DNA of 64,000 nt, from contig CM049413.1 in NCBI GenBank assembly GCA_026929865.2, forward strand, positions 11,973,001 through 12,037,000, in the 5' to 3' direction. The stretch is from Hyperoplus lanceolatus (lineage: Eukaryota > Chordata > Actinopteri > Uranoscopiformes > Ammodytidae). The notes beneath the pieces are model-generated. The model saw only the letters and a program-made list of their open reading frames with translations, was not told where the DNA came from and searched no databases. Made by a program: the position numbers and the translations under genes. Below are positions 11,432 to 23,955 of the stretch, piece after piece (within the stretch, counting starts at the first letter, position 1; every line of letters starts with the position of its first letter).

Positions 11432-11655
11432 GTTGTTTGTGCGTGCAGCTTAACTCTGGAGAGGAGATCCCCCTGCCGAAAGAAACAGGGCTTCTCTAAC
11501 GTGCACACTCGACACGTTAATGAGCGTTAGGTGCCCATTGACAACTGCCAGGTGCGATCAATTAACCGCAAATCAGCAGGCCTACTTATAGCGCGGCAGG
11601 AGGCTTTGTTGGCATTCAGTTGTCCAGCTCCTGCAGGAAGACGGTAACCAGGATC

Positions 11656-14600
11656 ATGGCTGGTGTCAGGGTTGTGCTGCTTCCATTGGTGCTCCTAACT
11701 TGGGCTCTGCTGCTGGTTTCAGTCCGGGCATGGGAATCCGTCAGTGAACTTCAGCCTCGACGTTTCGAAGTGGACTTTGGAATGGGTAAGTCACACAGCG
11801 GTAGACCTACTGCAGAAAAATACCCTTACTTGGCTGGGTATGATGAATAACAAAGGCAGTATAGAATATGTAAAGTTAAGCTCAAAACACATGTTATGGC
11901 TAGCTTACTTGGGTGCGCTTGGCAAGATTTATTTTAAAACATTTAATTTTTAGCTTGGTCTAGTCCAGTGTTCAGTCCTGCCTGATTTGGTCCTTTTTAG
12001 ATCTCTCCCTGCTCATATGCAGCTGACTCAAATAATCAACTATAAACTCCAAGCAGCTTGATAACAAGCTGCTGATCACTTGGATCACCTATGGAAAATA
12101 TCTAAAACGAGCTGGACAAGTGGTCCTACAGGAGAGGGTTTTGCTCCACACTAGCAACTGCATATCCACAAAGACCTAAGAAACTAAACTGAGTAAATGG
12201 CTGAAGCTTTGTGACTGCAGATATCTGTGTTGGGTAACTACTACCCCTCTCTCCTCCAGATGAGAGCAGCGAAGAAGATGAAAATGAATTTCTGGAAGCT
12301 GACGACGGTGATGAATTTGAAGCTGACAGTGATGACTCTGAGCCTCTTGCTGAAGATGGTGATGCAGGTTATGGAAAATTAGCCAGCGGTACCAGTCAGA
12401 GTTCCACTGGGATAGATGTTGTTTGCAGCTCAGTTGGCTTTCAGATAACTCTGCTGACAGGTTCACTAAGTCAAGTGAGAGTTTTAGGTATGTACTTGGA
12501 CTTTCTAGATTAAATAAAGTCTTGTTTTTTTTTCTCAGTGCATGATGTTTATTTATTTTCCCTCCAGGCTCTACGGATATACTGTCGGTCATAGATGCAC
12601 CAGAGTCTTGTGGTTATAAAGTGTACTCTCTCAACAAAACCGTGATTATACCCTTCACTGGGTGCCACGTGAAACGAGTAGGTTATCAAGAGCAATATGC
12701 ACTAACAATTGTCGTTTGCAAAGAATTTAGTTATGTCTAACCCCAATGCTTTATTCCAGAATGAAGACTTCAGCCTGCAGCTGTTGTACGTTGATGAGTT
12801 CGGTCAAATGCAAGTTGCTACCCCATCTTGTGAGGACAGTCCCAAGTCAGATTTGTCCCCTCGCTTAAGTGGTCAACCTCACTTAAACGGTCAACCTAAG
12901 CGCACATTGGTGTGCAGTAACCCAATCACTTCAGTGTCTGCATCGCTGTCAAAATCACCAAGTGGGTAACTGTATACAGCTAGGCATATTTAAAATAACT
13001 TTCAGGGTTTTTTTTTTTTTGATGCAGATGGGATGTCAGAAAATTCAAAATGTCACTGTCATTTCAGATTGTGCCATCAGCCAGGGCGAGAGGATTGCTT
13101 GTGGTGATGCCGGAATATCTCCCTCGGAGTGTGAGAAGAGGGGATGCTGTGTGAGTTGTGACTCCCACTGCTACTACCCCCTGGAAGGTAAAGCTTTCCT
13201 TTTACTGTGGTGTAAAATCAGCTTCTATAAACTGTTTTGAATGTCTGCTAACGGTCCCTCCCCCCCTCACTTTAGTGTGCACTGTGGATGAACATTTTGT
13301 TTTTGCCATTCGCACCGACTCTTCATCTGTCAATGTGGACCCTGCCAAGCTTGTCATTCCTGGTTCACACTGTTACCCACTCATTGTCAATGACAATGCT
13401 GCCATCTTTATGTTCAAGATTACTGACTGTGGCACACATTCTTATGTGAGTTGTGTCCTTTACTTGACTCTTCAATGTGCTTGCATTAATCTCAGTATTC
13501 ATTTGAATGCAACATGTCTGAGAAGTTGATGTTTCTTGATAGGTTGTTGGTGGAACTAAGATCTACCTGGCTGAAGTGCAGACTGTTGTCAAAGCTCTGA
13601 GGCTTAAGTATGGCATAATTACAAGAAGTGAACCACACAGGTTAGTGGTTTATACAATACAGTTGGGCACACTTTAGCACTGGTTTCTTGTAAAGGCCTA
13701 TGGTGCTATTTATCTGATCCAGCTGGAGAGTTGCGGCTTGTTAACGGGGAAGACACCGGTTAACATGTATTTCGTAGGTTCCTGATTGAATGCCGCTATG
13801 ACAAAACGGGCCCTGTAAAGCAAGCACTGGCCAGTATTGGCTACATGGTCAAGACCCCGATGTCCAGCTTGCCCTCAAAGGTCCATTCCAGTTCCAAGAC
13901 TGGTGTTCAACTGAGAATTGCCACAGGTCAGTTTTATATTATATACTCTAATTTTGGCTGGTGAGATTGTATAGAAGTAACATTACAGTGAGTTTGCTCC
14001 TTGTCTATTCCCTACAGATCACACATATTTAAGCTTCCATCCCACTTACCATCAGCCCTTGAGACGGCTCCTTGGCCAGCCAGTGTTTCTTGAACTGTAC
14101 CTGGAGGTGTCAAAACCAGGACTAGTAATTATTGTAAACTACTGTATAGCTTACCCTCGCTCTGCAACTGATGTGCTGGTCCTCATTTATGAAGGGTAAG
14201 TGACTACTGTCTGAAAACAATATGCTAAAAAATTATCTGTTCCGTCAACTCATCCATATGTTTGGTTTGCCTCAGGTGTGCCAATCCCCATGACCCAACT
14301 GTGCACATCCTCCAAGTCGCTGACTCTGACAATGGTAGACGGAGGCGCTTCAAGGTCGATGCCTTCCAGTTTCTGGATCCAAAGACTCACAAGTACCTTG
14401 ATGAAGAAGTAAGTCAAGTGTTCAGAAACCCAAGTGTCAGTTTGAATTGCCTTGAGATTTGTAGAGGCAATTTGACATAAAAAGATTGAACTTAATACTT
14501 ACCTGGTTTCCCCCCCCCCCCAGATCTATTTCATGTGCTCTACAGAGCTTTGTTTGAAAACAAAACGCCACTGTGAAGAATGGTGCTTTGGACAGGTAAG

Positions 14601-14673
14601 GATCTAAACCTTGCAAATGTTTGTACAACTTTTTTTTCTCATGTCTAATCATTTATTCTGTTTCTAGGCATGA
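11656..14673 (+). CDS. ZP-domain egg-coat glycoprotein, ZP1/ZP4 (ZPB)-like, with trefoil module
   Basis: An egg-envelope structural protein, secreted and polymerising through its ZP module. Twelve exons read in phase: 11656-11785, 12260-12487, 12568-12677, 12760-12961, 13068-13187, 13276-13445, 13543-13640, 13778-13926, 14018-14195, 14276-14408, 14524-14595, 14668-14673. They give about 531 residues. Seen: a signal peptide (MAGVRVVLLPLVLLTWALLL), a very acidic stretch (about residues 44-85), a first ZP-N-like domain (CSSVGFQITLL...), a trefoil module (CAISQGERIACGD to CYYPLE), then ZP-N and ZP-C. There is no proline/glutamine repeat, and no membrane segment after ZP-C. The last exon encodes one Ala and the stop. 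The exon 4 donor (CCAA|GTGGGT) is weak but is the one that keeps phase. An in-frame ATG at 11620 exists; I chose 11656 because the signal peptide begins there. Whether it is the ZP1, ZP4 or ZPAX orthologue is undecided. Confidence 0.9.
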
Positions 14674-14716
14674 AGCTTGGCAGCCCAAGACTTACTAGGA
14701 AGATGCTTAAGTGAGA

Positions 14717-14722
14717 AATAAA
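14717..14722 (+). terminator. Polyadenylation signal of the ZP gene
   Basis: AATAAA lies 44 bases after the stop codon and is followed by TGTT-rich sequence. The 3' UTR would be very short, as is common for ZP genes. Confidence 0.75.
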
Positions 14723-15659
14723 GGCATGTTTTACAATACAGTGATGTCTTGGGTTTTTGTTAAAATGTGAAGTGTTATGGTGCTACAAGGGTACCTTTCT
14801 GAACCACTTTTAGTTGTTTAAAGCTCAGGCCCCCCCCATATAATATCCCCAATAGCTGATGCCATAGTCATCTTGCAGTCCACACCTGACTACATTGTAT
14901 GCTGTGAAATTTCCTAATGTGTATATGGACACAAATGGCTTATGTGCATATACAAAAGTTATTCTTCAACTATGAGAACATTTAAATACTTGATCAAAAC
15001 GTATGTTAAAGGATTGTACTGAACTTGTTAAGAAAAGTAAATTATGCTGCCTGTACATTGAGTCCTTCTGGCTAGGAACCACAAGACTCATGTTTTTCAG
15101 GGAATGGAAAGTGAAAGATCATTGCTTGTGAGCAGTGACATTAGGTTTTATGATATTTAGAAAACATCTGAAACTGCAAGAGTAAGTTACAAAAATGCAT
15201 CCTACTGGGATCTTATTAATTTGAGTTGTATCTTTGTTGCATAGAGTGGCTAGCATTTTAAGGGTTGTGAATTCAATTAAAACTACAATAATAAATCTAA
15301 CTTATGGAATTTTGAAATGGCTACAAGCTCAAACTATGCAAGGGTTGTTAATGTGCCATATTCTACTACCAGATTGCTTCATGGCTGGAAGTTGGCAATG
15401 ATGTGCTGATGTGAGTGTTTATATCTAAATTTCCCAAGGCTGTTTCTACATGATGTGACAGTTTGATGGTTCAAAAAGGATGGCTTGAATGGAAACTATT
15501 GAAGTAGATTCTATTGTTTAGGCATGCGAGATGAAGTTAAAAAAATCATGTTATAACTGTCCGTTAAACCCTTTTTTGGGTTCCTGTAGAAGCCATACGT
15601 TTGGGCTTTTAATGCTGGTGTGCACATTGAGAGCTACCTAGAGCTGCAGTAAAATTCTT
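14723..15659. other. Gene-free intergenic stretch
   Basis: AT-rich DNA downstream of the ZP gene. No gene, RNA or transposon end recognised. Confidence 0.5.
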
Positions 15660-16095
15660 TGTTTACATATGACTCATCCATGCCTCCATGGCTCCCCATT
15701 TCATTCCGAATCAATTACAAACTCCTGGTCCTCACCTACAAAGCCCTCCACCATCTGCCCCCCCCATATCTCACTGACCTCCTCTCCCCATATCAACCCC
15801 CCCGGGCCCTCAGATCCTCCTCAGCCAGTCTCCCCTCCACCCACACATCAAAACTCTGCAGCCTCCAGGGCAGCTCCCAGGCTCTGAAACAGCCTCCCCC
15901 AACATATCCGTGACTCTGAGTCCCTCACCATCTTCCAGTCCAAACTCAAGACCCATCTCTTCTCCTCCGCTTACCCCTAGATCCCCCACCAACCCAACTC
16001 TACATGTTCTTTTTGTTTTATTGTTTTGTTTTTGTAAAGCGCTCTAAGTGAGAGAAGAGCGCTATATAAATAAAATTTATTATTATTATTATTTA
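15660..16095 (+). mobile_element. LINE-2-like 3' fragment
   Basis: The frames contain YKLLVLTYKALHHLPPPYL, TDLLSPYQPPRALRSS and, in a second frame, NSLPQHIRDSESLTIF and QSKLKTHLFSSAYP followed by a stop. This is the end of the L2-clade polymerase protein. The tail GCGCTATATAAATAAAATTT with a run of ATT repeats is typical of the clade. It is 5'-truncated with at least one frameshift near 15880. Confidence 0.85.
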
Positions 16096-17790
16096 AAGAT
16101 GATTCTGATCTTATTCTTGACACCATTTAGCATAAAATCTACTGTTCTCTAATTTAAATGTTTAATTATATTTTGAACTAATGACCCTTTTATTTCTCAC
16201 GTCATTGTGCTTTTACTTTTACTTTAATGTTTCTTTTCTATTTCTTAACTTTTTATTGTTTTAGGTGATTCTGTATTCACCTACTATGCTAAAGTTCTAT
16301 AGTCTATACAGTATGTTATTGCATATAGTTTAACTGATTAAAGTAGCAAAACATAATCGGCCAAAAATCACATCCAAACATCAGTTTCAAAAGACCTGAC
16401 AGTGTATGGCAGGATACTTAAAATATGTAGCCTTGCAATTAAACGTAGATCTTCTAGAGAGGGTTTCTCTCCTATGTACACTATTTATGGAGCTTATAAT
16501 GGTATGAACCATAGATAGTAGGCTAAATAATAGGTATGAACCTTTCTTTATATGTCCATGGTATGAACACATGGATGAACTACTCTGCCGCCGCCCCAGA
16601 ATCCTTTGCGCCATGAACACACTCGATTTTGCACTCTTTGCGTGGAAGAAAAAGTAAGAAAGAAATAATCAACTGCTCCTGCTCCGACATTAGGTAACAA
16701 AGAAAGTGTCTGTCAGGTGAGAGGAGTCACATGTGGACGTCAGCTGTGCAGAAATAAACACGAAGTGAGCTCACCGAACGGGTAAGCTAGCACGTTTTAA
16801 TGTGTCGTTGAATGTGTAGTAACTAAGTAAAACTACGTCGATATTTGTTAGGAAAAGGGTAACTCTTTCAGCAAAAGGTTAAGTTAGCCAGCGAATGGTA
16901 GCCTTCTAACACGGATATTGAGGTAAATTAGCCGCGCAGCTAACTGCACTCCGTGTGACTTGTCATGTAGGCCTATCTGTCACAGCTAGCTGGATATATT
17001 TTTTTACTCCATGGCCTTAAAGCGTATTGTTTAAAAGCAAGCTCAGTGATGCACTGAGAAGTTTTTTTCTCCTAATAAGTGTTGATCTAAAAATACAATC
17101 TTGACCCAGCCGTAGGTTACATTAAATTTAATGTCCACATTTAGAAATGGTGCTTTGACTTTATGCAGTAGCCTATTCATTTTATTCATCCATGGCATGA
17201 CATACGTGTTTCTTTCATATTCATGTAAATATAAACAGTATTTTTCAGGAGCTCTTTCCAAAATACATTAAATTCAGAGCTTATTTTAGGTGAGGAAGTG
17301 CTGCTCATGTCTGATTAGGATTTGTTTTAAAACCCTTTATCAAGCCTTTTGGTTTGTTTAATCTGCACAGATTGTATTTAGAACAGAGCCAAACATAATA
17401 TGCACCTATAAAATGTAAAAACAATTTTTAGTGAACCAGTGTCGTTAATATTAATTGTTTTTTTTATAAATTCTCATTAATACAGTATAAAGGGAGTGAA
17501 GTGAACTTTCTGCTGTAAAAGGACATTTCCATGATGTCCTAATCTACTTTGTGCCTGTTTTTCCTCATGCTATTTATATATACAAAAACCTACAAGATAT
17601 ACAAAGTAACACGTTCCTCAGCTGTAATTAAAATCTCTTCTGGCACTCCTTGTGTGCATGCATGACAGAGGAGCTGCAGATACAGCAGCAGTCAGCAGGT
17701 TTGTAGGGAGGCGTGGTTTTTGTCCTCCCATAAAACAGTATGGGGAGATAGAGGTAGACTCTCACTCCATTCTGCCTCTTGAACCCTCAG
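16096..17790. other. Intergenic region upstream of CNDP2
   Basis: No coding gene recognised. A possible non-coding first exon of CNDP2 ends near 16781 (AACGG|GTAAGC). It would pair with the acceptor CTTGAACCCTCAG at 17790, immediately before the first coding exon. Its start and promoter cannot be placed from sequence alone. Confidence 0.35.
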
Positions 17791-17809
17791 CTCCTGTTCC
17801 CTGGCAAAG

Positions 17810-20800
17810 ATGTCTCATTTACCAGCGCTTTTCAAGTATGTGGACGAAAACCAGGATCTGTATGTTAAGGTACGTATCTGCTTTACAGGTTTGAATGAAG
17901 CTTTAACAAAACGTCAGCCTACCATTTCTTCTTTCGATGATTTTTAACATTTATGTGATTTTGTTTTAGCGCCTTGCAGACTGGGTGAAAGTCCAGAGTG
18001 TGTCTGCTTGGCCGGAGAAGCGCGGTGAGATCAAGAAGATGATGGAAATGGCAGCCAAGGACATTGAGAGGCTTGGGGGAACAGTGGAGATGGTGGACAT
18101 TGGAACACAGAAGGTCTGAGTGTCTCTGTTGCACTTTTTAAGTTGGTCTCAGTAGTTTGTTATTCCCCTAATCACTTTCTAAATCTTAACATTTACTCAA
18201 AGTACGATTGTTGTTTGTGCGTGCAGCTTAACTCTGGAGAGGAGATCCCCCTCCCGCCAATCGTGCTGGGTCATTTGGGGTCGGACCCGGCCAAGAAGAC
18301 CGTGTGCATCTACGGCCATCTTGACGTCCAGCCGGCCAGTATTGACGATGGCTGGGATACGGAGCCTTTCACTCTGGTGGAGAAAGATGGTGAGAGCAGC
18401 AGAACAGTTTCAGTTTTATTTTTTAAACTTTCAATATGAACTGGGAAGTGTGCCAGTTCAAAACAATTGAAGAAGAATGTTGATTTTGGCATATAAGGAT
18501 TGAACCACCGCCTTTTGTTGACTTGGCAAGACCAAATCTCACTGGAAGAAATTAACCGAACGCCCTGTAGTCAAGGCCTGATGGCAGATTGAAATACCGT
18601 GAAAGGAAAACGCAGTTTAACTGAGCCATGCCAAGGCTAGAGAATATCATGAAACTAATTTAGTAGTAAAACCATTTATTCAAAGGTCTGCACACGTCAT
18701 TCACTTCCAGTACCGCATAACAATAACATCAAACCAATCTTTCAGCAAGCAGAGAAGCTGTTTTCGTCGTGATAACTTAAACTAAACATCTTGTGAAAAT
18801 GCTCCTTGAGCTTTTATCAGCTTTGTGCTTGTGCTCCTATCACAGTTGGCTACATATTTCCAAAGTCCAGCTCAGTGTTGTCACGTTTGAGTTCTCTCCT
18901 TAATCATGTCTTATCTGCAAACCTCACAGCTCTTGTTGAACAAGTACTGGTGTGTTGTAGTACATTTAGCTTAGCAGAAGCATTTAATTTAGAAATTGTA
19001 TTGGATGATGATTGTTCAAAGTAATATTTAGTATCTTAGTATTCCTAAATTTGTTACTGTCGTATCTTTTTAAAATCGACGCAATAATAATGCAAATGCT
19101 GCAGCTGGATACGTTTAAGCTACGATGGTTTATTTTGTTACACAACACATAGAATGACTTGAATACTACTTGGTGTGAACTCCTGAAAATCATGTGACTC
19201 TATGCATTGTACTGTATCAATTAAACCTGGTCAGCTTCCTCATGTAACAACACAAGGAGAGTCAGATTTCAGGCCAGATGTTTTCTTTTCTTGTCACTAC
19301 AATGCCAATACCAAATGGTTTTGTGTGTTTTCTGCTGACAGTCAGCTGACAGAAAGTTCCAAATCCACTTCCTCCTCTCTCATTCCTGTCTGCTCAGCTC
19401 TGATGTTTTGCAGATGTGCTGACAGACACCATATATCTCTTCATCATGTTGCATGGTTCCTTAACTTTGCATGCAGTACTGTAGCCAGTCACCTGAGATG
19501 ATTGAGTAAAAAAATAGAGGAACTTTTTATTATTGTGCCACACACATAACTCTACCCACAAGACACCATAAACTCCTACAAGCCAGGACCAGAGTGCTGC
19601 TTAAACAGTTTCAAATGTACGAGAAGCAACTTGAGCATCTTTCACAATCAAACCTGCAGACCATCGTGCTGTACAATAAAATGTATAAATCCCTGACAAA
19701 AATGTGTTACCGTAATATTTCAGGATTTTGTAAAGCCATTTCAAAAAAAATAATCTACTCTTATGATTTGCACTGTCCCAGAAAAAAAACTTCACCCAAA
19801 TCATATAGTTCATGCAATCAGTTTTCCTCTTGAATATTTTGAGCATTTTAAAGCAAAATCAATAAAAACATCAGAATAACTTGAAAGACCCTATGAATAT
19901 ATAATACTCCGGGGCTTTAAACTACACCAATGTTTTCTGTTTGCAGGTAAACTCTATGGCAGAGGTTCAACTGACGACAAGGGTCCTGTGTTGGCCTGGT
20001 TCAACTGCATTGAGGCCTACCAGAAAATCAAGCAGGTAAAGTCCCCACCACCAGTTTAGTCTTTAACTTATAATATATTATCTTTACACTCCCATGAGCT
20101 CAGCAATTAAGGAATAAAAGTTTAGTTTTAACCACATCTGCAGTGTTCTGTTATACAATTGGCAATTTAGGCGTGGTCAAACTGTCATAAGAAACAGCAA
20201 CACTGAGGTGTGGCAATTTTATTTTGGGACTGGAAAAGTTACCATAGGAATTTAAAGGTGAATGGAATTATTATGCTCAGCCACACAAAAGTACACACAG
20301 TTTCTTTCACTTTCACAGCTGTCTTTCTTTGAAGAAAATGCATTGTTTGACAAATCATTTCAAGTTTTTGGGTTTTTAGAATTTTTAGTGGCCTCAATTG
20401 TGCACAAGACATGTTGGATTCTACATCTAAAGGATTGCTTGCGCCATTGCGAAAACTCTCCCACCCTCAGAGTAAATCCTTGGCTGGATATTTACTGTTT
20501 TAACTTCCAACAAGACAAAAAAGTAAGATGTAAGAGGAGAGGTCATTATCTACAGAACATCAAACATCTAGATGGGGTGCTCTTAGCTCAGTTAGTAGGA
20601 CGTCCCCCCTACCGAAATCTGTAGTTGTGTCGCATGTCCTTTCCAGCTGTCACCTAATAATTAAACCAAGACACGTCACCTTTGAGTGGATTTCTATCAC
20701 CTTTTCCTTCCCCTGAGACATAGACAAGTTTTAGTTTGACTTAAAAAAAAAACATTAACAGAGAATAGGCGAATTAATTAAGGATATGCAGTCAACACAT

Positions 20801-23800
20801 ATATGATCTATTCTATGATCAGAAAGGGTTAACATAACGGAAGTTATTTTCCATAAAAAAGGTTCTGATTTTTCAACCACAGAAAGCGTGGCTTAAAGTT
20901 ACTGATGCAGCTTCAAAATCCTTCTAATGCAGAATGTTTTTCCCTCTCTTTCTTCATGTCACAGGAGCTTCCCATCAACATCAAATTCTGCTTTGAGGGA
21001 ATGGAGGAGTCTGGATCTGAGGGCCTGGATGACCTTGTGTTTGCTAGAAAGGACACCTTCCTTAAAGACGTGGACTATGTCTGCATCTCTGACAACTATT
21101 GGCTGGGCAAAACCAAACCCTGCATCACCTACGGCCTAAGAGGAATCTGCTACTTCTTCATAGAGGTGGGGTGTGATTGTGGAGCAGTTAAATAAATAGT
21201 CTTATTAGTTTAACTGTTGCAAAAACCTAGAACTATTGCAATGCAGTTGCAATGCCACAAATTTAAAAATTAAAATTTAATCCAAGGTGGATTGCTGTGA
21301 AAAGGATCTGCACTCGGGCGTGTTTGGCGGCTCTGTTCATGAAGCCATGACCGACCTGATTGCACTCATGGGCAAGTGAAGCTAAGGATTTAACTATGAT
21401 TAAAATAAAAAAACATCCAATTCTAGTCTTAAGGAAGCTCTGGCTAGATAGTTTTGATTTGTTGAAATGTGCTCTAGACATTTTGTGAGAATGTTAACCT
21501 TTGTTTTGTCTCTTCCTAAATAGGCTCCCTGGTTGACAGAAAGGGGGCTATTTTGGTTCCCGGAATGAGCAACGACGTGGCCCCTCTGACAGACGAGGAG
21601 AAACAACTGTACGAGAAAATTGAATTCGACTTGGATGAGTACTGCAAAGACGTTGGAGTTGGAACACTACTGCATGACACAAAGGTAAGGCATTGGTTTC
21701 TGTTGTGTACTTCACTCAGGGAGAGAAATGTGCTACACTACTTAGTTACATTACGTTTCAGTAAATTAACTTGTATTTTTTTCAATGTATTGTTATAGGA
21801 GAAAATCCTAATGCATCGCTGGAGGTACCCATCTCTTTCCCTCCATGGTATTGAGGGAGCTTTCTCTGAGGCAGGAGCCAAGACCGTCATCCCCCGCAAA
21901 GTCACCGGCAAGTTCTCCATCCGACTTGTCCCTGACATGGACCCCAACGTTGTGGAGAAGCAGGTAGACCCAGAAATATCTTAACACTGATGTTACCCAA
22001 AGTGATTGTAATGCTTCGACATGGTAGCATACATTCGACCAAAATAAATACTAAGAGTTTTGGTGTGGAAAATATAAAAGTTTCAGTCAGTGGATTTTTA
22101 AAACTTGATGACTTTGCCAACTGGCTTGAGTGCATCACTGTTAGTGTGACATGAAGTGGCAAAGATGACTCACTCAATCACACTAATTATAATTTTTTTT
22201 TAGAAAGAATACTGATTGTACAGGAAATTTTTTTGCGAGTTAAGCAGACTTACGGAGCAGCCTAAATTTGTGTGGTTCTTTAAAACAAAACAAAAAAATG
22301 TTCATAAAGATACTGAAGGATTCAACCTGTTTTCGTTCAATACGTATAAGTTTAGTTTTTCTTTCCGACAATTAATAAGTGAGTGATGTAGTGATCCTGC
22401 CATTGCCATGACAAATGAGCAAATGGTTTGTAGAAAATAATCTTTCCACAATCATATACAATGGTTTACTCATGCTTTGCCTTTTGGGAAGTAGGCAAGT
22501 CCTTACCAAGGCATGTAAATGAGCAGAAGTACGGAGCCCATCTGAACAGAAATGTTTAGAAGTCAAAATATCTAAATTATTTTTCTTCATCAAGGTCATC
22601 GATCACCTGGAGAAGAAGTTTTCTGAACTGGGGAGTCCCAATAAACTGAAGGTGTACATGGGTCACGGAGCCAAGGCCTGGGTCTCCGACTTCAACCACC
22701 CGCACTACATGGCCGGGCGAAAGGCCATGAAGACAGGTACAGAGGCTGAGAGATGCAAGACATGTATAGATATGTGCACAATTAAAGGATCAGTATATTC
22801 AAAACATATACTCCTAGCTTTGGTGTCATATGCAAAAGCTTAACATAGTCACTGCTGAGGTGAATTTTACACTGGAGGGTAAGACATTTTGCTCAAAGAA
22901 GCGGACAAAAAAAAACACATTTGAACTTTAAAATAAGACAAAAGCAGCGTTGTGTCTTTCCGGAAACAATGTCCTGGTCACTGCGAACCACAGACGTCAC
23001 TGTCAGCAGTTTCAAATGTAGAAAAATAGTTCCCATTTGTTTCTATTCAAGGCACAAAGCAATGATGACAAAAGTCTGTCTTAAACCTTCAAAACAAAAA
23101 TTAAACTGAGTTCCAGAAACCAACAAGGGATTTGTGTAAAATGTTCTTTTAGGAAATTACATTGAAAGGATCATTAAAATATTATTTTTTTCATATTCTC
23201 TTCAAAAAGAGAGCTAATGAATATAATACATATGGTGTGTTACACTCCAGCCTTAATGTTAACCTTCTGCACACATATTGACTGTTCTTGCCATTTTCTC
23301 CTTCTCTCTCCTGATTTGCTGTAGTCTTTGGCGTGGAGCCCGACTTGACGCGTGAGGGTGGAAGCATTCCCGTCACCCTGACCTTCCAGGAGGCCACCGG
23401 ACGCAACGTCATGCTGCTGCCTGTAGGATCTTCTGATGATGGAGCTCACTCTCAGAATGAAAAGATAAACAGGTATGTCTCAGTGCACGATGTGAGGAAG
23501 GATACTGAGGAAAAGAGTTACTATTGAGGCCAAGGGAAAGATTATATTAAGGCGAATTGTCGGTAACCTCTCACATTTGTTTATATCATGTTGAAATTGA
23601 AAATAAGTCGTAGCTTAAATATATATATGTAAGTTCTTTTGTCAGGAATTTCTGACCCAAAAATATAACGAAAATGAGATGCATCAACTGTTATATTATA
23701 AAGAATAGTATTATTCACCAATCAAACAAACTCATCACTGTTTTATATATTTCCATTTTCAGAGTCAACTACATTCAGGGGACAAAGATGCTCGGAGCGT

Positions 23801-23829
23801 ACTTCCATGAGGTTTCCCAGCTGGAATGA
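17810..23829 (+). CDS. cndp2: Cytosolic non-specific dipeptidase (carnosine dipeptidase 2)
   Basis: M20-family metallopeptidase that cleaves dipeptides such as Cys-Gly in the cytosol, using two metal ions per subunit of a homodimer. Eleven coding exons: 17810-17869, 17970-18113, 18227-18389, 19947-20035, 20965-21165, 21287-21371, 21524-21684, 21799-21963, 22595-22736, 23325-23472, 23763-23829. They give 474 residues, against 475 in human. Metal and catalytic motifs are all present: [55 protein letters not shown]. It ends EVSQLE. The first coding exon is preceded by a good acceptor at 17790, so a 5' non-coding exon is likely. The intron after 21371 has a GC donor (ATGG|GCAAGT); the nearby GT would shift the frame. 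A broken partial copy lies upstream at 9069-11475. Confidence 0.97.
20572..20670 (+). mobile_element. tRNA-derived SINE fragment
   Basis: In CNDP2 intron 4. CTTAGCTCAGTTAGTAGGAC resembles a tRNA A box, and GTTGTGTCGCATGTCCTTTCC resembles the 3' half of a common fish tRNA-SINE. The middle with the B box is missing or decayed. It is not a tRNA gene. Confidence 0.45.
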
Positions 23830-23949
23830 AGCGATGTCTCTGTATGAAACATGTAAAATATATCCATCCTTCCCCACTATCAGAGCCATAACCTTTGGGG
23901 TATGAATTACCTTCAACAGTCAACAGTTTTATACACACTGCCTCCTAAT

Positions 23950-23955
23950 AATAAA
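23950..23955 (+). terminator. Polyadenylation signal of cndp2
   Basis: AATAAA about 120 bases after the stop codon, followed by a T-rich stretch (TTTTTCTTTTATT). It is the first canonical signal after the gene. Confidence 0.7.

Larger units (their letters stand above)
9069..11475 (+). pseudogene. Partial CNDP2 copy (exon 2, intron 2, start of exon 3), broken by insertions
   Basis: The pieces 9069-9216, about 10389-10496, 10658-10683 and 11432-11475 line up in order with 17945-18250 of the CNDP2 gene. They cover the end of intron 1, all 144 bases of exon 2, intron 2 and about 22 bases of exon 3. Intron 2 is kept, so this is a DNA-level duplication and not a processed copy. In the first 148 bases I count four differences, two of which change residues (Arg to Cys, Lys to Glu). 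Three later elements split it: one at 9217-10388, one at about 10497-10657 and a hAT at 10684-11431. It lacks all other exons, including those for most metal ligands, and cannot encode an enzyme. Confidence 0.9.

Noticed and set aside
20577-20635. Possible tRNA gene (A-box-like word)
   Set aside because: No cloverleaf or proper B box; fits a truncated tRNA-derived SINE in an intron.
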